This document shows positions 35,630 to 44,245 of a stretch of DNA of 64,000 bases, one piece after another. Under the pieces are notes generated by a model. The model saw only the letters and a list, made by a program, of their open reading frames with translations, did not search any database and was not told the origin of the DNA. The stretch spans positions 310,001-374,000 of the forward strand of contig NZ_CP114036.1 of assembly GCF_026898115.1 (NCBI RefSeq), read 5' to 3'. Source of the stretch: Streptomyces sp. S465 (GTDB taxonomy: Bacteria; Actinomycetota; Actinomycetes; Streptomycetales; Streptomycetaceae). Position 1 is the stretch's first letter, and every line of letters starts with the position of its first letter. The position numbers and the translations under genes were made by a program.

Positions 35630-36409
35630 ATGGCCGATCATCCGCCTGTCGAGCACCTGCGTCTGGACATCGCCGACCACGTCGCGACCCTGACCATCGA
35701 CCGGCCCGCCAAGCGCAACGCCATGACCTTGGGCATGTGGTCGTCCTTCCCCCCGCTGCTGCGGAAGGCCGCCGATGACGAGCGCGTCAAGGTCCTGATC
35801 GTGCGCGGCACACCGCACTTCTCCGCCGGCGCCGACATCGGCGAGTTCGGCACCGTCCGCAGCGGGGCAGCGGGCGGACGCCACTACAACGAGGTGGTGG
35901 ACGCGGCGGAGACCGCGCTCGCCTCGTTCCCCAAGCCCACCATCGCCGCCGTGAGCGGGTACTGCATCGGCGGCGGCTGCGAACTGGCCATCGCCTGCGA
36001 CCTGCGGATCGCCGCCCGGGACGCCCGGCTGGCCATCACACCGGCCAAGGTGGGACTCGTCTACACCCACCAGTCCACCAAAGCACTGGCCCAACTGGTC
36101 GGACCGGCCTGGGCCAAGCAGATCCTGTTCACCGGCGAGCAGCTCGACGCGGCGCAGGCCCTGCGCATCGGCCTGGTCAACGAGGTCGTCGACGATCTCG
36201 ACGCCCGGGTCGGCGAGCTCGCCCGCACGATCGCCGGCCGCGCCCAGCTCACCGTGCGCGCCGCCAAGACCATCCTGCGCCGCATCCAGGACGGCGCCGA
36301 CACCGAGGACGAGGCCGTACGCGCCCTGTATGACGCCGGTTACGAGAGCGCCGACTACGCGGAGGGCGTCGCGGCCTTCGCCGCCAAGCGGCAGCCCCGG
36401 TTCTCCTGA
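35630..36409 (+). CDS. Enoyl-CoA hydratase/isomerase
   Basis: A 259-residue crotonase-fold enzyme. The oxyanion-hole segments are FSAGADIGEF near residue 64 and GYCIGGGCELAIACD near 108. At the usual Glu144 position is an Ala/Lys context (TPAKVGLVYTH), while the Glu164 region reads FTGEQLDAAQALRIGLVNEV, so the reaction may not be standard hydration. A GGAG precedes the ATG. It is the first of three closely spaced genes with a Zn-dehydrogenase and a thioesterase, suggesting a CoA-thioester degradation route (inference). Confidence 0.88.
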   Translation: MADHPPVEHLRLDIADHVATLTIDRPAKRNAMTLGMWSSFPPLLRKAADDERVKVLIVRGTPHFSAGADIGEFGTVRSGAAGGRHYNEVVDAAETALASFPKPTIAAVSGYCIGGGCELAIACDLRIAARDARLAITPAKVGLVYTHQSTKALAQLVGPAWAKQILFTGEQLDAAQALRIGLVNEVVDDLDARVGELARTIAGRAQLTVRAAKTILRRIQDGADTEDEAVRALYDAGYESADYAEGVAAFAAKRQPRFS

Positions 36410-36512
36410 CCCTCCTGACCCTCCTGAGCTGGATCCCGCCGGTACCGGATCCCGCCGGGGCCGAAGGCCGCCAGTAACCCACTCCCGCCCAGCACGCACC
36501 CCTGGAGCAGCG

Positions 36513-37634
36513 ATGAAGATCACCGGAGCAGTCCTGGAGGACATCGGGCGCCCCGCGCCCTACCAGCGCTCCCGTCCCCTGTCCATCAGCGAGCTGGACC
36601 TCGCCGCGCCCGGCCCGCAGGAAGTCCTCGTCCGTGTCGAGGCCGCCGGCCTGTGCCACTCCGACCTGTCGGTCGTCGACGGCAACCGGGTCCGCCCCAC
36701 CCCCATGCTCCTGGGGCACGAGTCCGCGGGCATCGTCGAGGAGGTCGGCAGCGCCGTTACCGATCTCGCGCCGGGCCGGCGCGTCACGATGACGTTCCTG
36801 CCGCGGTGCGGTCGCTGCGCGGCGTGCGCCACGGGCGGCCTCATCCCCTGCGAGCCGGGCTCCGTCGCCAACAACGCGGGCACGCTGCTCGCCGGTGAGG
36901 TACGGCTGCGCCGCGGCGACGAGAAGGTGCTGCATCACCTCGGTGTCTCCGGTTTCGCCACGCACACCGTCGTGGACCGCCGCTCGGTGGTCCCGGTCGA
37001 CGCCGATATCCCCCCGGAGGTCGCCGCCGTCCTGGGGTGCGCGGTACTCACCGGCGGTGGCGCGGTCGTCAACGCGGGCAAGCCACGGCCCGGTGACACC
37101 GTGGTGGTCGTCGGCTTGGGCGGAGTCGGCATGGCGGCCCTGCTCACGGCCCTGAGCGAGCCCGAGGTGACCGTGATCGCCGTCGACAGCCTCCGGGCCA
37201 AGCTGGACCGCGCGCTGGAGCTGGGCGCACAGGCCGCGCTCACCCCCGTCGAGGCGCTGGAATCCGGGGTGCGAGGCGCCGTCGTGATCGAGGCGGCGGG
37301 CAACGCGCGCGCCTTCGAATCCGCCGTGGAACTGACCGCTCCGGGCGGCCGCACCGTCACGGTGGGCCTGCCCTCCCCTGACGCCCGCTCCGCCATCTCC
37401 CCGCTCGGCCTCGTCGCCGAAGGCCGCTCCATCATCGGCAGCTACCTGGGATCCGCCGTTCCCGCCCGCGACATCCCCGTCTTCATCGAACGCTGGCGCA
37501 CCGGCCGCCTCCCGGTGGAGGAACTGATCTCCTCCCGTATCCGCCTCGAGGAGATCAACGAGGCCCTGGACGAGCTCGCGGCAGGGCGCGCGGTGCGCCA
37601 GGTGATCACCTTCGACGGCGGGGGAACCCGGTGA
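36513..37634 (+). CDS. Zn-dependent alcohol dehydrogenase
   Basis: A 373-residue medium-chain dehydrogenase. Catalytic zinc ligands are Cys in AAGLCHSDLSVV and His-Glu in LLGHESAGIVEEVG; the structural zinc lobe holds four cysteines in RCGRCAACATGGLIPC. The Rossmann domain has VVVVGLGGVGMAALL near 195 and an acidic residue at the end of the second strand (IAVDS), pointing to NAD. A GGAG ribosome binding site precedes the ATG at 36513. It overlaps the thioesterase start (GTGA). Confidence 0.9.
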   Translation: MKITGAVLEDIGRPAPYQRSRPLSISELDLAAPGPQEVLVRVEAAGLCHSDLSVVDGNRVRPTPMLLGHESAGIVEEVGSAVTDLAPGRRVTMTFLPRCGRCAACATGGLIPCEPGSVANNAGTLLAGEVRLRRGDEKVLHHLGVSGFATHTVVDRRSVVPVDADIPPEVAAVLGCAVLTGGGAVVNAGKPRPGDTVVVVGLGGVGMAALLTALSEPEVTVIAVDSLRAKLDRALELGAQAALTPVEALESGVRGAVVIEAAGNARAFESAVELTAPGGRTVTVGLPSPDARSAISPLGLVAEGRSIIGSYLGSAVPARDIPVFIERWRTGRLPVEELISSRIRLEEINEALDELAAGRAVRQVITFDGGGTR

Positions 37635-38152
37635 GCCGGCCTCCCGCGGACCGCGATCCGCTTCCCGGACACTTCGCCGCCACCCGAGTCTTCCCGACGC
37701 GATGGGCCGACAACGACATGTACGGCCACATGAACAACGCGGTCTACTACCAGTTGTTCGACACCATGATCAACGGATGGCTGGCCACCCATGCCGCCGT
37801 CGATCCCATGGAGAGCACGGCGCTCAATCTCGTGGTCGAGTCCGGCTGCCGGTTCTTCTCCGAGGTCGGTTTCCCCGACGATGTCCTGGTCGGCCTGAAC
37901 GTCGCCCGGCTGGGCAACAGCAGCGTCACCTACGCGCTCGGCCTCTTCTCACTCCCCCGCCGTCCCGGCACCGGCGCCGGTTCCGGCATCGACGCCGACG
38001 CCGATACCGACGCCGACGCCGATGCCCCGACGCTCGCGGCACTGGGGAACTGGGTGCACGTCTACGTCGATGCCAAGACCCGCCGGCCGACGCCGATCCC
38101 GGCCTCGGTCAGGGCCGCGCTCACCTCCCTGGTCAGGGAGCCGCGCCCTTGA
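37631..38152 (+). CDS. Acyl-CoA thioesterase, 4HBT hot-dog fold
   Basis: A 173-residue hot-dog thioesterase with the 4HBT pattern RWADNDMYGHMNNAVYYQLF near residue 25, whose Asp is catalytic in 4-hydroxybenzoyl-CoA thioesterase-type enzymes. Between the last strands is an inserted low-complexity stretch GIDADADTDADADAP encoded by GACGCC-type repeats, probably a surface loop grown by slippage. It starts with GTG overlapping the dehydrogenase stop, and its end overlaps the convergent regulator gene by 20 bases. It likely releases the acid from the CoA ester made by the two upstream enzymes. Confidence 0.85.
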   Translation: MSRPPADRDPLPGHFAATRVFPTRWADNDMYGHMNNAVYYQLFDTMINGWLATHAAVDPMESTALNLVVESGCRFFSEVGFPDDVLVGLNVARLGNSSVTYALGLFSLPRRPGTGAGSGIDADADTDADADAPTLAALGNWVHVYVDAKTRRPTPIPASVRAALTSLVREPRP

Positions 38153-38792
38153 GCGCCGGTCTCGGGGCCGGGTCCCGGCCCCCGCCGGAGGCGCCCGTGG
38201 CCCATCGGCGGTAGGCGGCGGCCCGGTCCCAGGCGTCCTCCCAGACACCGCTCGGTGCGCGGGAGACGCCGCATGCCGCCACGAAGTGGAGCAGCAGTGC
38301 CTTCGAGGGCATCCGCTCACCGCGGAGGACCGCTCCGACGGTGCTGTGCGGCAGGAGGGTCACTCCGTACGAGGTGGCCCGGTCCTCCAGCTCCCGCAGG
38401 GAAGGGCCGCCGGCCTCGAGCCGCATGGCCCGCATCGCCTGGAGCAGCTGGGCCGGGGTGTGGATGAACTCCGGCCCGAGGACCGGCTCGCGGCCACTGC
38501 TGGGCGCGGCGGAGTGGACGGAGCGGTGCTGCTCGGCGGCAGCGGTCCACATCCGTCGGGCCTGTGCCAGCTCGCCGCCGCAGGCGGTGACGAAGGCCGC
38601 GACGACGGGCCAGCGCGGCACCGTGGTGCCGCGGGCAGCCCGCCAGAGCGTGGCCGGCGCGAAGCCGGCCGCGGGTGTTTCACGCGCCATCCGCTGGTAG
38701 GTCAGTCCCGCCTGCCGGCGCAGTGACCGCAGCCACTGCGCCAGCTCGACGGCGGGATCGGCCTCCGCGTGGGCGCCTGGGGTGCGCCCCAT
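38133..38792 (-). CDS. Helix-turn-helix (XRE-like) protein
   Basis: A 219-residue protein with two HTH-like segments: residues about 15-70 (LAQWLRSLRRQAGLTYQRMA followed by ATLWRAARG) and a second around 125-180 (LRELEDRATSYGVTLLPHST followed by GAVLRGERMPS). The layout matches actinobacterial XRE-family regulators often encoded beside small membrane or effector proteins. The small membrane protein gene at 38805 is directly upstream. It probably binds DNA; its targets are unknown. Confidence 0.75.
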   Translation of the reverse strand: MGRTPGAHAEADPAVELAQWLRSLRRQAGLTYQRMARETPAAGFAPATLWRAARGTTVPRWPVVAAFVTACGGELAQARRMWTAAAEQHRSVHSAAPSSGREPVLGPEFIHTPAQLLQAMRAMRLEAGGPSLRELEDRATSYGVTLLPHSTVGAVLRGERMPSKALLLHFVAACGVSRAPSGVWEDAWDRAAAYRRWATGASGGGRDPAPRPALKGAAP

Positions 38793-38804
38793 CCCGGTGC
38801 TCCT

Positions 38805-39047
38805 CTACCGGACCCGGGAACGGGGGGCGACGGCCGCGATCGTGCGGCGCAGGAGCTCCACCCCGAGGAGACCGCCGGCGGTGAGGGTGGTGAGGACCGT
38901 CTCCAGTGTCATCCCGCAGGCCACCAGGGCGCCGGTGAGGAGCACGACCACGATCACGACGGTCACGGCAGGGGCCGGCAGCGCTATGCCGCCGGCCCGG
39001 CCGGGACCCTCCACACACGGCGTGTGCGCGGGAACCATGTTGTTCAA
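38805..39047 (-). CDS. Small membrane protein beside the XRE regulator
   Basis: An 80-residue protein with two hydrophobic segments (VTVVIVVVLLTGALVACG, about 28-45, and the weaker TVLTTLTAGGLLGVELL, about 50-66) and a basic C-terminus. The TTG at 39047 has GGGAGAAG about 5 bases upstream and is preferred to the ATG at 39038. It precedes the XRE-like gene by 12 bases and is probably co-transcribed with it. Function unknown. Confidence 0.55.
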   Translation of the reverse strand: MNNMVPAHTPCVEGPGRAGGIALPAPAVTVVIVVVLLTGALVACGMTLETVLTTLTAGGLLGVELLRRTIAAVAPRSRVR

Positions 39048-39580
39048 TTCTTCTCCCTCGGCTCGTTGCCACTCGACTCGGTCCCCGGTACGCGATTCAC
39101 CGCGTTGCAGCGCGGCGAACGCAGGACCTCAGCGAAATGGTCGACTGTCCGGGGACGGGGCAGCAAGGCGTCAACGGGCCGTCATTTCACCTTGTCCCAC
39201 CGCGAGTTGAAACGAGACCGGCCGAACGATCCAGGTCACCGGGGGCCGGTGAGCGTCGGCGCGGGGCTCGGCCTCCGGGTCTGTCCGAGGTAGCGGCCGC
39301 GATCGACGTTGCGCGACGCCACCCTCACCTGCTTAGTTGTACTCGTTACCGAATGCGCGCCGATGCGAAGGGGAGGTGGAGATGACCCTGGCGCTCTACG
39401 GGGGAAGGCCGGCATGCCTATGCTCGCACCACCCCGCTCTCGTGTGCCCATGAGGCCCCGTCCACGCATACGCGTGTGACACCCGAGGGCCCGCACCTTT
39501 CACACCAGGCTTCCCCGGCCGTTGCCACTCGACGCAACAGGGGAATTCGGTCGTCGGCCGTTGCAGCGGCGGCGACCTTC
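39048..39580. other. Gene-free stretch upstream of the orphan terminator
   Basis: About 530 bases with no convincing gene. One short reading frame at 39382-39453 (23 codons, MTLALYGG at its start) has a very good GGGGAGG ribosome binding site; it could be a leader peptide or the start of a deleted gene. The stretch is less GC-rich than its surroundings around 39330-39360. Confidence 0.5.
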
Positions 39581-39615
39581 GGTGTGGCCGTCCGCTGATC
39601 GCGGGCGGCCACACC
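39581..39615. terminator. Orphan hairpin terminator upstream of gntR
   Basis: A 15-base-pair stem (one G-T pair) with loop TGATC, arms 39581-39595 and 39601-39615. No gene ends just before it on either strand, so it may mark the end of a deleted gene or insulate the gntR promoter. Confidence 0.7.
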
Positions 39616-39655
39616 ACAGCTCACCGAGCCGTACGCTCTCGGACCCGTTCCGGGA

Positions 39656-39672
39656 AGATTGTTAGACAATCT
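39656..39672. promoter_or_regulatory. GntR (FadR-type) operator 1, perfect 7-3-7 palindrome
   Basis: AGATTGT-TAG-ACAATCT is a perfect inverted repeat of the TTGT-N3-ACAA type used by FadR-subfamily GntR regulators. It lies 187 bases upstream of the gntR start at 39859; a similar site lies in front of the ABC-transporter operon at 54785. Confidence 0.75.
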
Positions 39673-39729
39673 GCGAGAGGGTGCGCCCGTGGGGGCGGAG
39701 GTCCCCATCAGGGAATCGACATACTCAAC

Positions 39730-39746
39730 AGCCTGTTAAACAATCC
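39730..39746. promoter_or_regulatory. GntR operator 2, degenerate copy
   Basis: AGCCTGT-TAA-ACAATCC keeps the right half-site of the palindrome at 39656 with the same 3-base spacer. Centre-to-centre distance is 74 bases (about seven turns), suited to cooperative binding. Confidence 0.5.
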
Positions 39747-39858
39747 AGACGTCCATTAGTGTGTCAGCCGGTTGACGAGACCGGACCGGGCAACTCAGCC
39801 TGACAGCGGAAGCGCGGGGCGGAGCACCGTCCTCACGACGACACAGGGACGATCACAG

Positions 39859-40548
39859 GTGGACGACAACGGCATCACGGGTGCGGCCAAGGGCTCCGCC
39901 ACGCGCGCGGACCAGGCGTACGACACCTTGCGTTCGCTCCTGCTCTCCGGCCACTTCCCGCCGAACACCCGGCTCACCGAGGCCGACCTGACCCAGCTGC
40001 TCAACGTCTCGCGCGGCACGATCCGTTCGGTCCTGGCCCGGCTGGTGCAGGAGGGCTACGTCACCAGCGAGGTCAACCGCGGGGTGCGGACACGGGCGTT
40101 CTCCGTCGAGGAGGCCGCCGACATCCTGGAGACACGGGAGGTCCTGGAGTCCGCCCTCGCGGGCAAGGCCGCCGAGCGGGCGACGGAGGAGGAGATGAAC
40201 GGCCTGCGCGGCACGCTGGACGGTATGCGGCAGGCCCAGGACCGCGGCGACCAGGCGGCGTACTCGCGCGGCAACCGCGCCTTCCACCAGAGCATCAAGG
40301 AAGCCGCTCATCAGGAGACCCTGGCGCGGGCCCTGGACGCGCTGCTGTACCCGCTGGTGATGCGGCAGTACCGCAACCTCTCGGCGCACCATCCGCGCAA
40401 GGGGTCGCTCGAAGAGCACGAGGCCATCCTCGCCGCGATCGTCACCCGCAATCCGGAGGCGGCGAGCGCGGCGATGCGCCACCACGTCGCATCGGCCCGG
40501 CGGGCGCTGTTGCTGGAGTACGCGGGGCGGGACGCCGCCGCGACGTAG
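39859..40548 (+). CDS. GntR-family regulator, FadR/FCD subfamily
   Basis: A 229-residue regulator. The winged HTH (about 15-80) reads RLTEADLTQLLNVSRGTIRS and YVTSEVNRGVRTRAFS; the FCD ligand domain (about 85-220) has the conserved Asp/Arg and histidines in NRAFHQSIKEAAH and MRHHVASARRALL, which bind a metal and a carboxylate ligand in this subfamily. The GTG at 39859 is chosen with AGGGA 9 bases upstream; it matches the start of the paralogue at 44956. Two operators lie upstream. It is the likely master regulator of the adjacent catabolic run. Confidence 0.9.
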   Translation: MDDNGITGAAKGSATRADQAYDTLRSLLLSGHFPPNTRLTEADLTQLLNVSRGTIRSVLARLVQEGYVTSEVNRGVRTRAFSVEEAADILETREVLESALAGKAAERATEEEMNGLRGTLDGMRQAQDRGDQAAYSRGNRAFHQSIKEAAHQETLARALDALLYPLVMRQYRNLSAHHPRKGSLEEHEAILAAIVTRNPEAASAAMRHHVASARRALLLEYAGRDAAAT

Positions 40549-40559
40549 TTCCCGGACGT

Positions 40560-40601
40560 GGTGGCCGCCGCCCGCCGTCCGGCCGGCGGGCGGCGGCCAC
40601 C
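40560..40601. terminator. Bidirectional hairpin terminator
   Basis: A perfect 18-base-pair stem with loop TCCGGC between the convergent gntR and ABC permease genes serves both strands. Confidence 0.88.
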
Positions 40602-40616
40602 TGCCGGGAGGCCGGC

Positions 40617-41483
40617 TCAGGCGCCCTGGCTCCTCGGCCGCCGATCGCCCAGGCCCAGGCGCTTGAGGGCGTAGGTGTCCAGGGCCGTCAGCACCCCGTT
40701 GAGGGCGAGTGTCATCGCCACCAGGACGATCAGGCCCGCGAACTCGGTGGGGGCGTCGAGATTGGTGGCCGCGGTGAACAGTTGGTGGCCGACCCCCTCG
40801 GTCGAGGCGATGAACTCCCCGCCGATGACACCGAGGATGGCCAGCGGTCCGCCCGTCTTGAGGGCCGCGAAGAACGGTGCGGCCAGCGTGGGGATCGTCA
40901 CGTAGCTGAGCACGTGGTGCCGGCGCCCGCCCATCACCTGGACGATCTCCACGAGTTCGCGTTCCCTCAGCCGCAGGCCCAGGTAGATGTTGTAGAAGAC
41001 CACGAAGGCCACACCCATCGCGGCGATCGTGATCTTCGACAGGGGACCGATGCCGAAGAACAGCAGGAAGAGCGGGGCAAGCGCGATCTTGGGGATGCCG
41101 TTCAGGGCCGCGATCAGCGGCTCGAACACCCGGCCCATGAGCGGGACCGAGCCGAGCACCAGGCCCATCACCGTGCCTATCGCCACGCCGATGCCGAACC
41201 CGGCCACCACCTCGAAAGTCGTCGTCTTGATGTCGGTCCACCCGGCCGACGAGCCGAGCAGCTTCCACAGGGCGTGTGACACGTCGGTCGGCTTGCTGAC
41301 GGCGTATTCGGGCAGGACGGAACCGCTCATCACCTGCCAGAGGCCCAGGACGAGGGCGATCACCGCGATGCGCAGCACCACCACCAGGGCCGTGCCCCGC
41401 CACGCATCGCTTCCGACGCCTCTCTTCCTGGTCGCCACCTTGACCTCGGTCTTGCTCTCCACGCTGCTGGCAGCAGTCACCAT
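40617..41483 (-). CDS. ABC transporter permease (SsuC/TauC type)
   Basis: A 288-residue permease with six predicted helices and the BPD_transp_1 cytoplasmic EAA-like loop ELVEIVQVMGGRRHH near residue 175, followed by a P-T-L-A-A-P-F-F-A-A-L-K segment. This class moves sulfonates, nitrate, pyrimidine precursors or aromatic acids with a lipoprotein and one ATPase. It follows its binding-protein gene by 45 bases. The matching ATPase is 12 kb upstream at the head of the same gene run. Confidence 0.92.
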   Translation of the reverse strand: MVTAASSVESKTEVKVATRKRGVGSDAWRGTALVVVLRIAVIALVLGLWQVMSGSVLPEYAVSKPTDVSHALWKLLGSSAGWTDIKTTTFEVVAGFGIGVAIGTVMGLVLGSVPLMGRVFEPLIAALNGIPKIALAPLFLLFFGIGPLSKITIAAMGVAFVVFYNIYLGLRLRERELVEIVQVMGGRRHHVLSYVTIPTLAAPFFAALKTGGPLAILGVIGGEFIASTEGVGHQLFTAATNLDAPTEFAGLIVLVAMTLALNGVLTALDTYALKRLGLGDRRPRSQGA

Positions 41484-41528
41484 CGTCTGCTCCTTCCAGT
41501 CCTCATCGGGTGCGGCAGGCCGGCCGTC

Positions 41529-42605
41529 TCACGGCAGGTACGTGTTGGTCCAGTCGGCAGAAGTGATCTTCGGGTCCTTGGCGAGGGTGTCCAGGCTGCG
41601 CACGAAGCCCAGGGTGGACGTCCAGCCGGCGGCCGTCATCGAGACCTTCCTGGGCCACTCGACCTGCCGGAGGCTGCTCCGCAGCGCCTCGGCGGGCACG
41701 CCGGGCAGCGCCTTTTGGGCCACGCTCACCAGAGTCTTGTCCTTGCCGGCTCGCACATGTGTGCCCATGTAGTCCGTCGCCCGCTGGACGGCCGTGACGA
41801 ACTTCGTCACGATCTCGGGGTGATCGGTGGCGTAGCTCTTCTCCGCCACCACGAACTGCCCGTAGCCGGCCTGTTCGGCGGACCACTCGGGCACCTTGTC
41901 CGGGTCGGCGACCACGACGCCGTCCCCGCCGCTCTGGACCTGTAGCGGAATGGGCTCGTTGGTGATGAACCAGTCGATCTGGCCGCTGTTCAGGGCGGCC
42001 TTGTCCGCCGCCGGACTCGGCAGCGTCGCCCACTTCACCTCGCCCGGGTCGACGCCGTGGGCCTTGAGGAAGATCCCCGCCTCGGCCTTGGTATTGGCGG
42101 AGCTGATGCCGCCGGTCGAGTCCGCCAGCGCCTTGGCCACCTGGGCGGCGGGGGTCCTCGCGGTCAGCCCGTGCCGCTGGGCGAACTTCTTGCCGACGAC
42201 GATGCCGAGCGGGTTGCCGCCGCCGTCGGCGGCCACCGCGATCTCCGGGATTCCCTTGGAGACGGCGGACAGGAACCCCGTCGGACTGTCGTGGAGGAAC
42301 TGCACCGAATCCGCGTGCAGCGCCGCGGGCCCCGTCGAGGCGGTCAGCGTCACCAGCTTGACCTTCAGGCCCTGCGCGCGGAAGTAACCATTCGCCTCGG
42401 CCACCTGAAGCGGCATGTCGTAGATATTGCCCCCGGCCCCCACGGTGAGGCTGGTGAGTCCGTCCGAGGAGTCGCTGCCGCAGGCGGTGAGCAGGGTCGA
42501 ACCGAACACCGCGGCCGAGGCCAGGGCGAACAGCCGCCGGCCCCTGCCGGGCCGTGGCCGGGCGCCCCTTCGGGCGGTACCGGCCGCCGGGTTGTCGTGT
42601 GTCAT
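41529..42605 (-). CDS. ABC transporter substrate-binding lipoprotein (SsuA/NMT1-like)
   Basis: A 358-residue binding protein with a lipobox LLTAC at Cys42 after a basic, hydrophobic signal; the tract before it is Arg-rich and contains RRLFALAS. The mature part has the two-lobed SsuA/TauA/NMT1 pattern (MPLQVAEANGYFRAQGLKVK, then DSVQFLHDSPTGFLSAV). Ligand identity is not readable from sequence; the neighbours point to an aromatic or polycarboxylic acid (inference). It is 13 bases from the esterase gene and directly before its permease. Confidence 0.92.
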   Translation of the reverse strand: MTHDNPAAGTARRGARPRPGRGRRLFALASAAVFGSTLLTACGSDSSDGLTSLTVGAGGNIYDMPLQVAEANGYFRAQGLKVKLVTLTASTGPAALHADSVQFLHDSPTGFLSAVSKGIPEIAVAADGGGNPLGIVVGKKFAQRHGLTARTPAAQVAKALADSTGGISSANTKAEAGIFLKAHGVDPGEVKWATLPSPAADKAALNSGQIDWFITNEPIPLQVQSGGDGVVVADPDKVPEWSAEQAGYGQFVVAEKSYATDHPEIVTKFVTAVQRATDYMGTHVRAGKDKTLVSVAQKALPGVPAEALRSSLRQVEWPRKVSMTAAGWTSTLGFVRSLDTLAKDPKITSADWTNTYLP

Positions 42606-42618
42606 GAACAGTCTCCTG

Positions 42619-44214
42619 TCACCAGGCCCGCTGGGTACGGAAAAAGCGCTGCCAGAAGTCGAGTCGGGGCGGGTCCGCCAGCGGGATCGGCGCGAAGCCG
42701 CCCCCGACCTCCATGACGGCGGGCGCCTCCGGTGTCCACGCCGGCCAGTGCGGCAGGCCGGGGCCGTTGGGGTCGCCGGTGGCCACGAAGTTGGCCCAGT
42801 AGCCGCTCATGGTCCGTGCGATGTCGCGGTCCTCGTCGGTCCACTCGGCACGGTCGGGGTGGAGGTTGCCGAATACGAAGTCGATCTCGGAGCCGTGCGC
42901 GGCGCGGCGGGTGCCCTGCCCCGTCGCCGGTGAGGCATGGGTCCAGAAATACGTGTACACGGGCCGACTGGCGTGTGCGGCCCAGTCCTTCGCCCACAGC
43001 CAGGTGGAGATCCTGGCGTTGTCGCGCACCGCCGCGCAGTGGGCGCGCGCCGCCTCGTCGTCGGTGTCCGCCGGGTAGAGCCGCAGGAATTCCCCGGCCA
43101 TCGCCCCGAACTTACGCTGTGCCGCGGCGACGTAGTCCTCCCGGGTCACATGGACCGGAGGCGCGCCCGCCCGCCGGTCCCTGCGCCCCGCCGCCCGGTG
43201 GGCCGCGAAGGTGCTCTCCGGAACCGCCCCGCCCTCGTCGAGGTTGTTCCCGGCCAGGTACCAGACATCGTTCTGGAGCCCCTTGCCGTACGTCTCCGCA
43301 TAGCCGTGGGGGATCACCCGGCCGTCGACGACCGGGCGGAACATCGGCGGTTTCGCCGAACTCCCCGTCTCGACGGCGGTGTCGACGGCCGAGACGTTGC
43401 CTTCGATCAGCTTCTGCCACGGCAGCGACCGCAGCCGCTGGAGGGTCCGCGCCCCGCGCTCCGCCGCGAACCGGGCGCCCGCGCTTTCGGCATCGGCCAG
43501 GGTCCGGTAGGACGTCGCCAGGTAGCGCAGTTCAAGGTCGCGGGAGTGGCGGGCGTGGCTCTGCGCGACCGCCCGCTGGAAGAGCCCCTTGGCCAGCGGT
43601 GACATGGCCAGGAAGTTCACCGATCCGGCGCCGGCCGACTGCCCGGCCACCGTGACCCGGTCCGGGTCGCCGCCGAAGTGGGCGATGTTGCGCCGGACCC
43701 AGTGGAGCGCCGCGATCTGGTCGAGCAGTCCGTAGTTGCCGGAGACGTGGTGGCCGGATTCCTCGCTGAGCTCGGGGGTGGCCAGGAACCCGAAGGCGCC
43801 CAGGCGATAGTTGAAGGTCACCACCACCACGCCCTGGCCGGCCAGGTGCTCGCCGTCGTAGCGGGGGTCGGCACCCGTGCCGATGCGGAAGCCGCCGCCG
43901 TAGATCCAGACGAGCACCGGACGCGGCCGCTCATCCGCCGGGTCCGCCCCGGTCCAGACGTTGAGGTACAGGCAGTCCTCACTCATCGGCAGGTCGAGGC
44001 CGTCCAGCTCGGGGCCCGGCGCCTGCGGGCATATCGGGCCGAAGCCGTTGGCCTTGCGCACCCCGGTCCAGGGCACCGGGGGCTGGGGCGGTCTCCAGCG
44101 GAGATCCGCGACCGGCGGGGCGGCGTAGGGGATACCGCGGAAGACGGTGATCGACCGGTCCCGTCCCGGTATGCCCTCCACCAGGCCCGCTTCGGTCTTC
44201 ACTGGCTGGTGCAT
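42619..44214 (-). CDS. Type-B carboxylesterase
   Basis: A 531-residue alpha/beta-hydrolase of the COesterase family. The oxyanion hole is in VLVWIYGGGFRIGTG, the nucleophile is Ser193 in GQSAGAG (Gln replaces the usual Glu), and the C-terminal AAHGSEIDFVFGN carries the catalytic His. There is no signal peptide, so it acts inside the cell, plausibly opening an ester of the imported substrate. It sits between the binding-protein gene and the second GntR gene in the run. Confidence 0.9.
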   Translation of the reverse strand: MHQPVKTEAGLVEGIPGRDRSITVFRGIPYAAPPVADLRWRPPQPPVPWTGVRKANGFGPICPQAPGPELDGLDLPMSEDCLYLNVWTGADPADERPRPVLVWIYGGGFRIGTGADPRYDGEHLAGQGVVVVTFNYRLGAFGFLATPELSEESGHHVSGNYGLLDQIAALHWVRRNIAHFGGDPDRVTVAGQSAGAGSVNFLAMSPLAKGLFQRAVAQSHARHSRDLELRYLATSYRTLADAESAGARFAAERGARTLQRLRSLPWQKLIEGNVSAVDTAVETGSSAKPPMFRPVVDGRVIPHGYAETYGKGLQNDVWYLAGNNLDEGGAVPESTFAAHRAAGRRDRRAGAPPVHVTREDYVAAAQRKFGAMAGEFLRLYPADTDDEAARAHCAAVRDNARISTWLWAKDWAAHASRPVYTYFWTHASPATGQGTRRAAHGSEIDFVFGNLHPDRAEWTDEDRDIARTMSGYWANFVATGDPNGPGLPHWPAWTPEAPAVMEVGGGFAPIPLADPPRLDFWQRFFRTQRAW

Positions 44215-44245
44215 GGTTCTCTTTTCGGTCGGCGGCGGGCCTTCG

